64,000 bases of DNA from Rhizoctonia solani (taxonomy: Eukaryota; Basidiomycota; Agaricomycetes; Cantharellales; Ceratobasidiaceae): positions 3,348,001 through 3,412,000 of the forward strand of contig NC_057373.1 in the NCBI RefSeq assembly GCF_016906535.1. Direction: 5' to 3'. A model generated the notes under the pieces. It made no database searches. It was given only the letters and a program-made list of their open reading frames with translations, and was not told the origin of the DNA. Below are positions 35,054 to 46,343 of the stretch, in pieces. The translations under genes were made by a program, and so were the position numbers. Each line of letters opens with the position of its first letter. Positions within the stretch are counted from its first letter, which is position 1.

Positions 35054-38000
35054 ATGACTAAACGACGGACTCGTGAAGACGACGACTTTGCGCTAATCCC
35101 GCCGCCGTCAGCCCCGATAGCAACGATCAAGTCAACATCACATCGCTCAATTGACGCCGACTACCCTTCTACTCAATCACTAGCGCCGGCTTCGTCTCCC
35201 CACCAACCATGCGTTACGGCCTCCACCTCTCGCCATCCATCTTTCGGAAGGTTCAGTTCTGCAGGCCCCAGAGGCCGAAATGCACTTGTAAGCTCGTTAT
35301 CCACCTGAAGCTTAATTCAAATCCAAAACAAACGTATGATCCAATTGTCAATCTGTGCGTCATGATATGTAGGACAGTATAGGGTATGCTCCTGAAAATA
35401 TCCCCACGCCACGGACGACTCGACCGTCTTCTGCTGTTGGAATTACCAAAAAGCGCCAAAGAGGCTTGAAGTTGTTACCGACAGCCAGCACATCGCCCAT
35501 TCGTCCCAAGCTACCTTTACTTACTCCGGAGCCTCCCAAACATGCTTCCACATCTTCGAAGTGTGATGAAGAACCTGACGACCACGAATATATAGTCGAT
35601 AGCTCGGATGACGAAGGGCCTGTTCCATTTAATTTACAGCCGAAAAGTCTACCAAGGTTTGTTTTTCCGTTTTTCCTGCTTTCAATGGACGTGTTTTAAT
35701 ATATTTAATTAGGTCATCGAAGATTGCACGTATCAGTCAAAACATCCCATCAACACATCCCAGTGACGACCGCACAGTTGCCCGGCCCAGTGCTATTTCA
35801 TCTCCCTCGCGCCTCGATTCTGGTGCCGTTGCCTCGTCCTCTCGTCTTCCTATAGGTGCGACCCCAGCACGTCGCAAATACATTGCTCCACGCCTTGGGA
35901 TCACCCCCGCGCGTCCGGTTGCCACCTCGTCTCGACCTACTACCACCCCAGCACGTCTGACCAGGGTGGAGACTCCCATCGATCCTACGCCTATACCACT
36001 CAATCTCGTACCCGCAGCTCAAACCCCGCGCCAAGTGAACTCCCCGTTCCTCCCACCTGCAAATACACCTGGCTCTCGATCCCATTCGTCAGGATCTTCC
36101 ATTTCTTATCGCCCGCTCGCAGTTCATCTGGAATCGGGTCGATTATTCCAGGTCAATCTTGCCTCCTCGTCCATTAGGCCCAAACCTCTGTCTTCACTTG
36201 TTGAACTCGCTGCAGGAACCAAACGCGGCCCAGGTTCTAAATCAAGGTCTCCGTCTACGGGTCCCAAACGGCCCCGAATATCGGCTCCGAGTCCCCCTAT
36301 AGCCGAGGATATTATTGTCGTTTCGAGTTCAGATGATGACATAATGTATGAAAAGGGGCCGAGTGCGGATGGACCAGAAGGCAGAGACGAACGAGCAGAC
36401 GGGGAACAGGAAAGGGAGGAAATGGAAGGGGTGCGAGAGAGGAGGCCACCGTCGCCGAGCCCGTCGCTGGGCGATTACAGGCCCACTCCATCGGATTCGA
36501 GGTCACGATCGCACTCTGCCTCGTCCGATGTAATATTGATTGGATCTCGGCCCCATAGTGCATCTGAGCGACGTTCGAATCGAAAGGCCTCACTGGACTC
36601 GAACCAAGAGGCGCAGAGTCATGGTCCTGGCAAAGTCGTAACCAAGCCGACTGCAACTTCCCCTTCTGGAGAGGCGCCTGGAATACCCCCTCCTACCAAG
36701 GGCGCACCTCCGTCCACACCTCGCAGTCACCGTTCGTCGTCCAGCGAACAGCCCCGAATTTCTCGGAAACGTGCGGTGCGGCGAGTGGAGAGCATCGAGG
36801 ACTCGGAGCCTACTACTAATGAGACTGGAACTGGTCGTAGAACTAAAAGGGGCGCTCAGGTACCCGAGCCGTCACCTTCGCCTGAGGAAGGAGACGCTTT
36901 GTCTTCGTTGAGAAAGCGGGCGGAGGCTTCCTCTTCTCGGCTTTCGGGCCCTCTACCTGAGCGAATGGAACGAGCCACTCTTTCGCCCAAGAAATCTTCT
37001 CCGCCTGTGAATTTAGGTTCGCCTCCCCCTTCCCCTCACTGGACCGGAAACCCTCTATTTCGACCAGCCACGACGTCCGTGTCTAGTCTAACCGTATCAT
37101 CAAAGGATCGTCTACTTCGCAAAACACTCCCAGAAACGGCTACGAGCCGGTCCCGACTTGGTGAGACGGAACTACCCCCGCCTCGCGATGTTGAGCGTCA
37201 CCCACCCCACGATACTGCCCAACCACCCAGCCCCGGGCCAACCGAAACTCACGATGATGACCCTCTTCAGTCGATGTATGATGAGCCCATTTGTCAACTG
37301 CCTCAGTACCGGGTCGTTAGACCGTCGCATGCCGCTCCTTCCTCCCCCGAACGGCCTATCCGTCAATCTATGGCACCCTCGTATTCCAATTTCAGCTACA
37401 TCTCCAGTATGCCGCCCCCAACCATAACATCGGTGCTCCCTGCTTCTCGCCCCGCCGTTCGTCGCCTACGTATGGATTGCGTTCTGCTTCCCCGTGCATC
37501 TAAAGCTACGCGCAGGGCCTTGGAGCGTTTCGTACGGAAAGACAAGGGGAAAGGAAAAGATCCCTCCGAGTATCCTTCACAACAATCGAGTGCACCCACA
37601 TCCCAAACGGGCGACCCGTCAACTCCAGGTTCGACGTCCCAGGCGCCAGCCATCAAGTACCTCGTGATCGACCCGCAGTTGGCTCTACCCTCGCATTACG
37701 AGTATTTACCCCCAGAGATTGAGGAGAGCTCGGAAAAGTATTGTCATTGTTGTCGAACTCGCTCGATAGCTGGAAGGATCAAGATGCGATGCGGAAGTAT
37801 GACAACTCGGCGGAAGAAAGGTGTTCCGCATGGAGAGGCGCATGAGTGTGGGCTGTATTGGTGTCAACGATGCATTGCCAAGTACGCTCGATTTCTATTT
37901 CATTTTGGAGATACTTAACTCATGGCCAATCCAGACACGACATTCCATTCAACCCACTTCTCGAAAATTTCCAATGTCCGCTGTGTACTGGAACCTGCGA

Positions 38001-39921
38001 GTGCGATGTTTGCCGTCGTGAGCGAGGGCAAGAACCACTTGGCCGACGCGCGATGAAAACTGTCAAGGTGAAACCCGGAAAACGGTCATTGGACGCTTTT
38101 GTCAAGGGCAGAGTTGCGTCGGGCTCGGGTTCGAGAGTGTCAAATCCCACAGCAGCCCCATCCGGACCGATTGTTGAGATGTCTCATTCCACTTCCGCAC
38201 TACTTGATCCACTGGAACCATCCGAGTTAACATCGACTCCGTTGAATCCAGATGCCAGGACCGATATCGGTCCGTCGACCACGGTTTCGGCCAGAAGAGT
38301 CTCGGCTCCCACGATGTGGTACGGGCGACGCCCACCCCCTCACCTTTGTCATCGCCGCGCATCCGAGGGGCATGCCGTTTCGACAGAAGCGCATATATTC
38401 ATCCCCCGCGGTCCGAGAAGGTCGGAGTTGGCTGTCGACACGACCCTCGAACAAGTCGACGAGTCACTGGAGTACTCGGATGGATACGAGCCCGAAAGCG
38501 AGGGCGACGAGTTGGCGGACAATGTCGAATCGGCCGTGGAAGATAGGCACCAAGTGTTTGAGGGGGATTATTCTGCCGTGGGGGATGCTTCGTTGCTTGG
38601 TGCCGACTCGGGTACGTTTGAATTGGGTATAGAACATGGGCCAGACAATTCGACGCATGACGCGGTGGACGAAAAGCTCGTGGATAAGACGGATGAGTTA
38701 GAGGTCCCAACCAACTCAGCTCGTGTAGTAGCTGAGGATGGTATGGCCGGCCCGGAAGTTGTATCTGAGTCGGGGGGGTTGACAATCAAAGAAGTGGTGC
38801 CTTCTATAGCGCATACACCAACTGGTACACCGTCTCCCGCTACAACCGAGGTCCTTATTGGCGCTCTTGCCTACCCTCCCTCAGATTCCGATGGGTCTCA
38901 AGCTAATGCGCGTACACCAGTACCACCAGCTCCCGAAGATATCATTCCCATCAACGCCGGAACTCTCGGTCCTCCCACCCTCGCCGGAGTTCTCGACGAT
39001 GCGCCTACTGCCGGCATTCTTGGAGACGTCCCGGTTGAAGCATCGTGCGGCGCCCTGACGGAGATTTTCAACGAGTCAATTCACAGCCTCGCCGAAAGCG
39101 ATAGCGCAGCCCTCGTACATGATTACGGCTCGGCATCGCTCAGTCGACAAACTTCTGAAACGGACGAGTTTCCATCGACCTCGGAAGCCGATGAGCCGCG
39201 ACTGAGAACTCCCAATTTCGACCTAGTCCGGGCAGAATTCATCGGGGATTCCATCGAAGAACCAGAACTCAATCCAGAACTCAACCCAGCCCTTGGCCAA
39301 CTTCACCCGGAAGGCACGTTTGCCACCGTACCTTGTATTTCGAGGGGAGATGGCGGGGATTACACGATATATGGTTCGCTTCAAGACATTTCGTTATTTA
39401 ATGGTGTGACGGATTGTTCTGACGATACACATGGCATCGCTTTATCTTCCCCCCAGAGTGAACCCGGTCCTGCTGCCTGTGGATCCTTATCGGAATACTA
39501 CACCCACCCTCGATCTATCGCTTATTTTTATCATCAACTCGAGCTCGAACCGCTGGGCATTTTCGAACTTGAAGGATTCGAATCAGAACTTGAACATGAG
39601 TCGGACTTGGCGCTCGGAACCGATCCCGAAAGCGCCAAGAGTACTACTCTCGAAACACCTTCTCCCTCACTCGAGCCTGATACCCGTTCCAATTTGGGGG
39701 ATATTCGAAACCTATTCGATACCCACACTGACGAGCCCCGAACCAACCCTTTCATCTTCCCTACCAAAGAGAATCAGGCTCGCGTACGAAAGATTTTGCA
39801 GTCCCAATTTACTCAGAATGTTGAACCTGACAGCCGAGCCACACGCAGTCGAACAAGAAAATCAACGATGGAACGGGGCAAATTTTTGCGCTCGAAACGA
39901 TCCTATGGTGTGGATTCGTAA
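35054..39921 (+). CDS. Very large CDCA7-type zinc-finger protein (zf-4CXXC_R1)
   Basis: The start MTKRRTREDDDFALIPPPSA (35054) joins over an 85 bp intron after GRNAL to DSIGYAPENIPTPRTTRPSS. A long disordered, Ser/Pro/Arg-rich region with EDIIVVSSSDDD acidic patches follows. The zinc finger is at about 37735-38030: CHCCRTRSIAGRIKMRC, ECGLYWCQRCIAK, a short intron (GTACGC to ATCCAG), then HDIPFNPLLENFQCPLCTGT and CECDVCRRERG. This spacing of CxxC pairs is the zf-4CXXC_R1 domain of CDCA7 and some JmjC proteins. After it comes a further 600 or so acidic, low-complexity residues (repeats of ELE, LESD, PEL) ending RSKRSYGVDS. The total is about 1550 residues, much larger than animal CDCA7. CDCA7 partners HELLS in animals and supports maintenance DNA methylation; a similar role in this fungus is inferred. 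Confidence 0.82.
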
Positions 39922-40504
39922 AGTCCCTTCATCCAGTCATAAATTTTAGTGTAGCCTGTTGAGCATGTTATTTTCCTCCATGCGCCTGCTTACCTGCAAC
40001 ATCGCGGTTGTATCATATACTATTTATCACTTCGTTTGTATTCTTGAGCTTGTTTTTCGTCGTAGGGTACATATATGCTTTGAGCTTTTCGAGGGCGATA
40101 ATCAATTTTTTTGCGTGTGCCTTAGTTCTACTCACAACATCGAGTATTCTGCATACATACAACAGCCACATGCTCGAGTCAATATCTTAAAGATGTCGTT
40201 GTTAAACTCAGCGGCATCCAACATATCATATGGATAACCATCACGATAGGTATACATCCAAGTCTATTTACGATGATATCATCTATAACTCCAAAGCGGA
40301 CTCGCCCTAGGCCTTGCTCATGTTGCAGAAGTATCAGTAGTGCCGTTCTGAACCAGGTTGTCTCAGTAGCTTGACCTGTTAGTGCCACTATTAGACTTTA
40401 GCACGTACATTCTCGTGCAATATGGTAATATTAAATCTCGTATATCAACAAATCTGGAGTATACTACTATCGATACCGTTGTCCCGTGAGGGATTTATTT
40501 CAGA
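39922..40504. other. Intergenic stretch, nothing seen
   Basis: Convergent 3' regions of the CDCA7-like gene and DUF6593-like copy B. Short open frames at 39959-40237 have no coding character that I can support. Confidence 0.45.
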
Positions 40505-41257
40505 TCAACCGCCACCACCTTCACGCCGTCTGTCTGTTGCCTCCTTTTCTGTAATAACCCAGGTAACTTAAAGCTTGCGTTATAACCCAAGGTTATTAGT
40601 ACTATCGAACGAGACGCACCGATCAGCACGTCAGTTTGTTCGATGCTCGCACCATGCAAGGTATCGAGCGTTGGACTCTTGCTCTTAATCCATGATCTAT
40701 TCCGATGATATGTGGCCAGCTCGAGGCCGCTATCGTGAGATATGCACTTGATAGTATGCCATAGAAAGGGTAGCTTATACTAAACGAAACTAACTTATGT
40801 AGAGTCGAGAAGAGTCCTTCCATTTGAATTGCTCGCCGGTTGGCATGCTGAAAACTCTTGATCTATCGAAAAATAAATGACCACTGCCAACTTGAGTCAT
40901 GTAGACTCACGTAGACGCCTTCTTGAGCCGGGGAAATACGTCTTTGATAGCATACGACTTATCATCTATGGTAAGCATACTGTTTTTAAATATCTTCCAT
41001 TGGATGGTGGCTATGACCTGATCGCCCCTTTTGATTGTTGTTTCCCAGTTGCTCAGTCTGAAGGGGGTCGAAATCTTAGAATCAAAGCAGTTGTATATAG
41101 ATATGTATTTGCCTCACAAGAGTTAACGCACCTTGTAAGCAGCGTTTCCGATAGGGCCCGTGAGCGCTGTGTTTAAAGGAGAAACCTTGGATGAGGTGTA
41201 TCTGGTACTCCAATAAATCTTCATTCCGAGCAAGAAGCGAGAGACCCACACAGTCAT
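40505..41257 (-). CDS. DUF6593-like small protein (copy B)
   Basis: Same exon plan as copy A. MTV at 41257 is split by an intron and continues YTSSKVSPLNTALTGPIGNA and AYK. The next exon carries TPFRLSNWETTIKRGDQVIA, TIQWKIFKNSMLTIDDKSYA and IKDVFPRLKKAST. Then come RSRVFSMPTGEQFKWKDSS, HDSGLELATYHRNRSWIKSK, SPTLDTLHGASIEQTDVLI and a last exon VTWVITEKEATDRRREGGGG, stop at 40505. Compared with A, the core tryptophan pair, the FPR-KK stretch, the MP-G--FKW strand, the ATY strand and the final VTW helix with a Gly tail are kept, while most other residues differ. The copies are therefore old paralogues, not recent duplicates. Function unknown; no signal peptide or membrane segment. Confidence 0.62.
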
Positions 41258-41773
41258 GGTCGTCTAAATGTTCATGCAACTCCCTTGATGATTCGTTAGC
41301 TGAGATGAGCCCCACGAAAGAGCTGATCCGACGCCACCATCATACTGCGCAGTTTTGCGCAGAGCCTTGCTTTGATAAGAAATTACTGTAGCGGTACTGT
41401 TTTATGAAGATCACACAAGAGGGTCATTAATTCGGACCTGTTGATATTGTAATCTATATGTATGGAATACCGAATAATTGAATGGAGTTTAGGTGGCTGT
41501 GCACCTGTTCAGGGCCACAATGGCTTTAGATTCCGAATAAGGCAGCTTTACAAAGTCACAACTGGATTCGTGAAATTTATCTCGTGGCTGACAACCCGGT
41601 ATATTAAGCATGGTTTCGTGCAGACAGGATGTTTTGCGAATCCGATAGACTAAAGCTGGATTCTCCACATCGGTAATATCACGTAGGTCTTGAGCAAAGT
41701 GTGACGATTTCGGAGGTATTCAAACATTTGTATTCTTCTAATTCTAGTCATCATATGCATTAAAAGTTGCAAT
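41258..41773. other. Intergenic stretch, nothing seen
   Basis: Between DUF6593-like copy B and the glucanase stop; no gene, repeat or RNA recognised. Confidence 0.45.
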
Positions 41774-42979
41774 CTATCCACGATAAGCAATACCGTTGGC
41801 AGAAAGGCTTCCGTCATCGTTATAGAGGGAGGAACCGGTGCCGACCTCGCCGCCCCCGGTGTTAGCAGAGATCAGAGACGGCTTGCTGGCACCAAAGACA
41901 GCATACTATATTAAAATATTGAGTACTTTAGCTATTTGCGTTATGTGTGACTGTGATACTCACGTAAGAAACATAGGAAGCACCATCAAGGAAGGTCATG
42001 GCCGACTTGAGGAATGCAACCTGTTGATCACGACTGGCAGGGCTTTGAAGTGCGAACTCCGAAATCATCAACTACCAAAGGCATTAGCGAGAAGGCTAGC
42101 TGAACCAATTGCGAGTCGAACACACCTGGTAATTGGGGAATCGGTTGTGGGCATTCTGAACGTGGGTCTTGAATTGGTCGAAGGAAGTGCCATACCAATG
42201 GATATTGACATAGTCAAAGTAGCACTAACAGTAAAATGAAGTCAGTTTATTAGTTTCAGAGCCTCATCGGAATCAATTCAAACTTACTCGCCCGGCACAG
42301 GCGCTGATGAAAGCAGCAGCCCAGTCAAGCCCTTTGCCCGCGTCAGCGCTCGAACTAACAGATGGAATCGCCTTCCCTGAATTGAATGCTTGTCAGTCCT
42401 GAGCTACAAGTTTATACGAATTCTACTAACTGATTGCAAGAGGGTTTATGTTTGTGATATACCAATCGGCGGCAGATGCAGGCGATGTGCCGGCAAGATC
42501 GGGCTCGTTCAGTGATAAAACGGTATTCCAGCCGAACTGAGCCGCTCGCGACTTAAGTGCTGAGAGTGGCGAAGATTCACAGTCCCAGCACCCTTGCATG
42601 CCCATCCAGTTCATGTTGCTATATGCGTCGTTTAGTCCACTGACTCTGAATGTATGAAGGATTTACTTACTTGGTGTTTGCGGGTTTCCAGGTTTCCCAG
42701 TTGTAGATCCTAGGATTGGGTGAGATTAGAATAATTCGATGGATAAGTATAAAGTAGTCTACCATTGAACATTACCATTGCCGTTAGCGAGCAACGTAGG
42801 ATTCAGACCTGATCCCTCGTTATCTATCCAAGTGATGAATTAGTAAAATGGTGACCATCATATAAATACCGAAGTGACTTACACCAAGGCCAAGCAAGAC
42901 CACGCTTGCCCGCCAAAGCACAAGGAGCGGCAGAAAGGAAGGCTATAGTTAGAGTAGTAAATTTGGACACTGAAGACAT
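41774..42979 (-). CDS. Secreted GH128-like endo-beta-1,3-glucanase (Asl1-type catalytic core)
   Basis: MSSVSKFTTLTIAFLSAAPC and ALAGKRGLAWPW (42979) give a signal peptide running directly into the first strand of the (beta/alpha)8 fold. Next come NEGSGLNPTLLANGNGNVQW and IYNWETWKP, then MNWMGMQGCWDC and FGWNTVLSLNEPDLAGTSPA. NEPD carries the acid/base glutamate. SADAGKGLDWAAAFISACAG, YVNIHWYGTSFDQFKTHVQ and LMISEFALQSPASRDQQVAF (the nucleophile Glu is in ISEF) follow, then ASYVSYYAVFGA. The end is SLYNDDGSLSANGIAYRG at 41774. Seven or so short introns interrupt it. It would cut beta-1,3-glucan in the fungal wall during growth, or in competitors. The pattern matches the glycosyl hydrolase catalytic core family now placed in GH128. 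Confidence 0.87.
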
Positions 42980-44221
42980 GTTAGACTGAGCAGACGTTAG
43001 ATTTGATCAAACAGTTATAGGGAGGTAGCACCACACATAAAGTTTTGGCTCATACTATCCAGTTTATATACCTTTTCGGCGAGTACGAACTAAGGCACGT
43101 ATCCACGCTCGGCGCGGCGCGTACACAAATTTCGGGGTATTCGGGGACAGATGGCCCGCCTAACGCGCTCGCGACCGAAGCAAATGACCGCTAAGTGAGT
43201 ACATAGGACATGGGACATTGTGTCCTTCCCTTTAGCTTCCCACGTATTGAGCTACGATGATACCATCATTCTAGTAGTAATTATCTCATTTGGATGCGCC
43301 GATACCAGGCTGTCTGTGTTATAATTAGCTCATGGTACCAACAATTCATCAATCACTAGCACTGTTGGATCACAGTGGTGATGGTCTTATAGTCGTCCAG
43401 TTTAACCTGGGACAAAAAAGTTCATAGATGAGCATAGGTCAAAAGACATTTATTCTGTTTTATGGGATTAGTCGTGAGTGATGTGTTCAGGCTGGTGCAT
43501 CTGTTAAAGTGTCGGAATTAGAAGGCCCTCCGAAACTTGAGATATCGACGTTCGATCTACATCACATGATCAAGAGGGGTTGTTCTCACATGGAATATTC
43601 CTCGGCGTCTTCCATCGTAACCTAAGCGTGACCGAGGTCCACAGATTCCTACGGTATAAGCTCGCAATCGCTTGCTTCCCATTATTGTCCCTCGTCCCAA
43701 CCGAACACTTTATCTAACATCCGAATTCTTCTATGTCTGATACTTCCAATCGGCTATTCCAAGCGATCTGATCCACATTTTTAGAACACCACAGAAGCTG
43801 CGGTCAAAATCTGTTTGCCATGATACTTCCATTCTCTGTTAAATTGACTTTTCTGGCATCTTCGTCTGATATTGCTTGCTTGTATTCACCGCCAACCTTA
43901 ACTGGAGTTTTGATAAAGGTCTTGGTCCATACTGCTTGTCTTTATTCTCGAAGATACAAAGAAAGAATTGTGTTGTGGCCCAAGGTATTATGGGTATATA
44001 CGCCAACTTGTGATGTTGCTTGGCATATCGCTAAACCTCCAGCTCTCCGGCCCTCTCCATATCATCACATTCGATATTGGCTTACTGTGAAATCAGCCAT
44101 CCTTCTAGTTTTTGTAAGCTGTCGTTGGCCATCCGTTTAGTGTCTGTAATGCATGTCCATCCACTATCTGGCCCGCATTATTCGTGAGCTTTTCTGTCGA
44201 TTGAATGACCCCGTATGATAC
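42980..44221. other. Gene-free stretch of 1.2 kb
   Basis: Upstream of the glucanase: a likely promoter near 43000-43100 and then AT-rich DNA without a supportable gene. A plus-strand frame at 43820-44140 shows no family pattern. Confidence 0.4.
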
Positions 44222-44850
44222 TCAATAATCTCTATAGACAGTCCTTAATATTAGTTCCCCTATTCCTTCCGTCAATAATGGTGGAGGTCCCGGCTTAGAG
44301 TGTGAAGACATTCGATGTTCCTGGTGGTCGGAAGGCCGGCCGCACTTGGAGTCGCCGAAACTGTGATTTTTCAAGTAACCCTGACCCCAACTCATGCTTG
44401 ACAGGTGGATGAAACGGCGGTCTGCATTGTAATTCTCGTAATGGAACTGGCATTCCACTGGCGAGCGTTGCTAAATGGACTTTGAGCGCTGCCAATGGGC
44501 TCGATTGGTACGATATTGGGTCATGCTCTCCACGCTTGCCAGTGCATTATGCATTCTAATATGAATGAGAGTTATTGGTGAGTTTGGTAAACAGCTACAA
44601 TCTGCCCATGCGAATCTCCAATAATGTTGGCTGCAAAGTTGCTGAATGCGCAGCCAACCTTGGCCTAGACTGCCCGCTCCTCTCAAGGGACCATTTGATA
44701 GCTCTGGGTTCTCCGCTGGGTAAAAAGTATGATCTTTTTGAATTATTTCTAACAATATTCTGCTCATACAATAACTTAGTCTGATTGCTTATAGAATATT
44801 GTTTACAAGCAGAGGTATCCTCTAACACCTTACCATAGCCCACTCGCATC
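44222..44850 (-). pseudogene. Probable DUF6593-like relic (copy D)
   Basis: The minus strand at about 44760-44690 reads KRSYFLPSGEPRAIKW, which lines up with RSRVFSMPTGEQFKW of copy B and ARIFTMPDGYQFKW of copy A. About 60 bp further on, in another frame, NIIGDSHGQIVAVYQTH resembles CISHDSGLELATYHRN of copy B. The two frames are not joined by a clear intron, stops intervene, and no start or VTW end is recognised. I take it as a decayed family member lying just beside the foldback transposon. The exact limits are guesses. Confidence 0.35.
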
Positions 44851-44925
44851 GATAGGCTCAGCCTTAACTACCAATCCGGCCAGCTACAAGCAATCGCTAC
44901 ATTCATAATTGGTAGAATATATAAA

Positions 44926-46343
44926 TACAGTATTGGACAAAACCTCTCACAAGATTTTTGAAATTTACTAGTAGTGCCCATATCTCAGTCGTCCTTGTAG
45001 CTAGCAATATGTATATACTACTGAATGAGAGCCAGGGGTCGGAGCTATTTATCGAATGCTCAAACGTGTAAATTAAACGAGTTGTTGGGGAGATATGGGG
45101 GAAACAATGTCATGGTAGGGTGTGAGAGGTTTTGTCCCCAGCAGTTCTTAATCTAAAAACTCTACCAGTACTTCTCCCCTATGAGGAGCTGAAACAAGGC
45201 AGCTATATATTTATTTAAGAATGTATTTATACTATTTTACTACAGAGTATCAGCTTGAGAGCTGCTTTGCCCATGGTGGGATAGGAAGGGTTGTATTTGG
45301 GGACTGATTATAAGAGCATGCTCTGACAGATGACTGACCACACTTGGGTTGCTACTTAAGCTACTCTGTGCAGCTAGATGAAGTCTAGGATAACTGTATG
45401 ATATAGCTTTTAGGACACAGGAACCCCAGTATAGAGTGCTAAAAGCAAGTGAAGGTGCATACACCCAAGGATTGATTCATATATTCAGGTGCTACTACCC
45501 ACAGGAAAAGGATAACCAGTTTAAAAATTCATATATCAAAGCTACCTAATATGTGGCAGATAGGTAAGCTGCTATCAAGGTAGTGAGTAGCCTCAAAAGG
45601 GTTTTAGGGCCAAAATAGTGCATTTTAAGTAGTTTTAGTATGGAATATGGATATTTTGGCCCTAAAACCCTTTTGAGGCTACTCACTACCTTGATAGCAG
45701 CTTACCTATCTGCCACATATTAGGTAGCTTTGATATATGAATTTTTAAACTGGTTATCCTTTTCCTGTGGGTAGTAGCACCTGAATATATGAATCAATCC
45801 TTGGGTGTATGCACCTTCACTTGCTTTTAGCACTCTATACTGGGGTTCCTGTGTCCTAAAAGCTATATCATACAGTTATCCTAGACTTCATCTAGCTGCA
45901 CAGAGTAGCTTAAGTAGCAACCCAAGTGTGGTCAGTCATCTGTCAGAGCATGCTCTTATAATCAGTCCCCAAATACAACCCTTCCTATCCCACCATGGGC
46001 AAAGCAGCTCTCAAGCTGATACTCTGTAGTAAAATAGTATAAATACATTCTTAAATAAATATATAGCTGCCTTGTTTCAGCTCCTCATAGGGGAGAAGTA
46101 CTGGTAGAGTTTTTAGATTAAGAACTGCTGGGGACAAAACCTCTCACACCCTACCATGACATTGTTTCCCCCATATCTCCCCAACAACTCGTTTAATTTA
46201 CACGTTTGAGCATTCGATAAATAGCTCCGACCCCTGGCTCTCATTCAGTAGTATATACATATTGCTAGCTACAAGGACAACTGAGATATGGGCACTACTA
46301 GTAAATTTCAAAAATCTCGTGAGAGGTTTTGTCCAATACTGTA
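44926..46343. mobile_element. 1.4 kb foldback (near-perfect palindrome) element, Tc1/mariner-like ends
   Basis: Two arms of 692 bp (44926-45617 and 45652-46343) are inverted copies around a 34 bp spacer. I compared them base by base and find only two differences. The outer ends read CAGTATTGGACAAAACC and its complement, flanked on both sides by TA (44926-44927 and 46342-46343), as for Tc1/mariner insertions that duplicate TA. Each arm also has an internal inverted match: GACAAAACCTCTCAC near its outer end returns as GTGAGAGGTTTTGTC about 180 bp inward (45122-45136). Each arm contains the same 74-codon open frame (45240-45464 minus, 45805-46029 plus, MYAPSLAFSTLYWG...), with no known family. 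No transposase is present, so it would need one in trans. Confidence 0.85.

Noticed and set aside
45240..46029. Two identical 74-codon frames in the foldback arms
   Set aside because: They are the same sequence read from both arms and have no known family, so I do not call genes.
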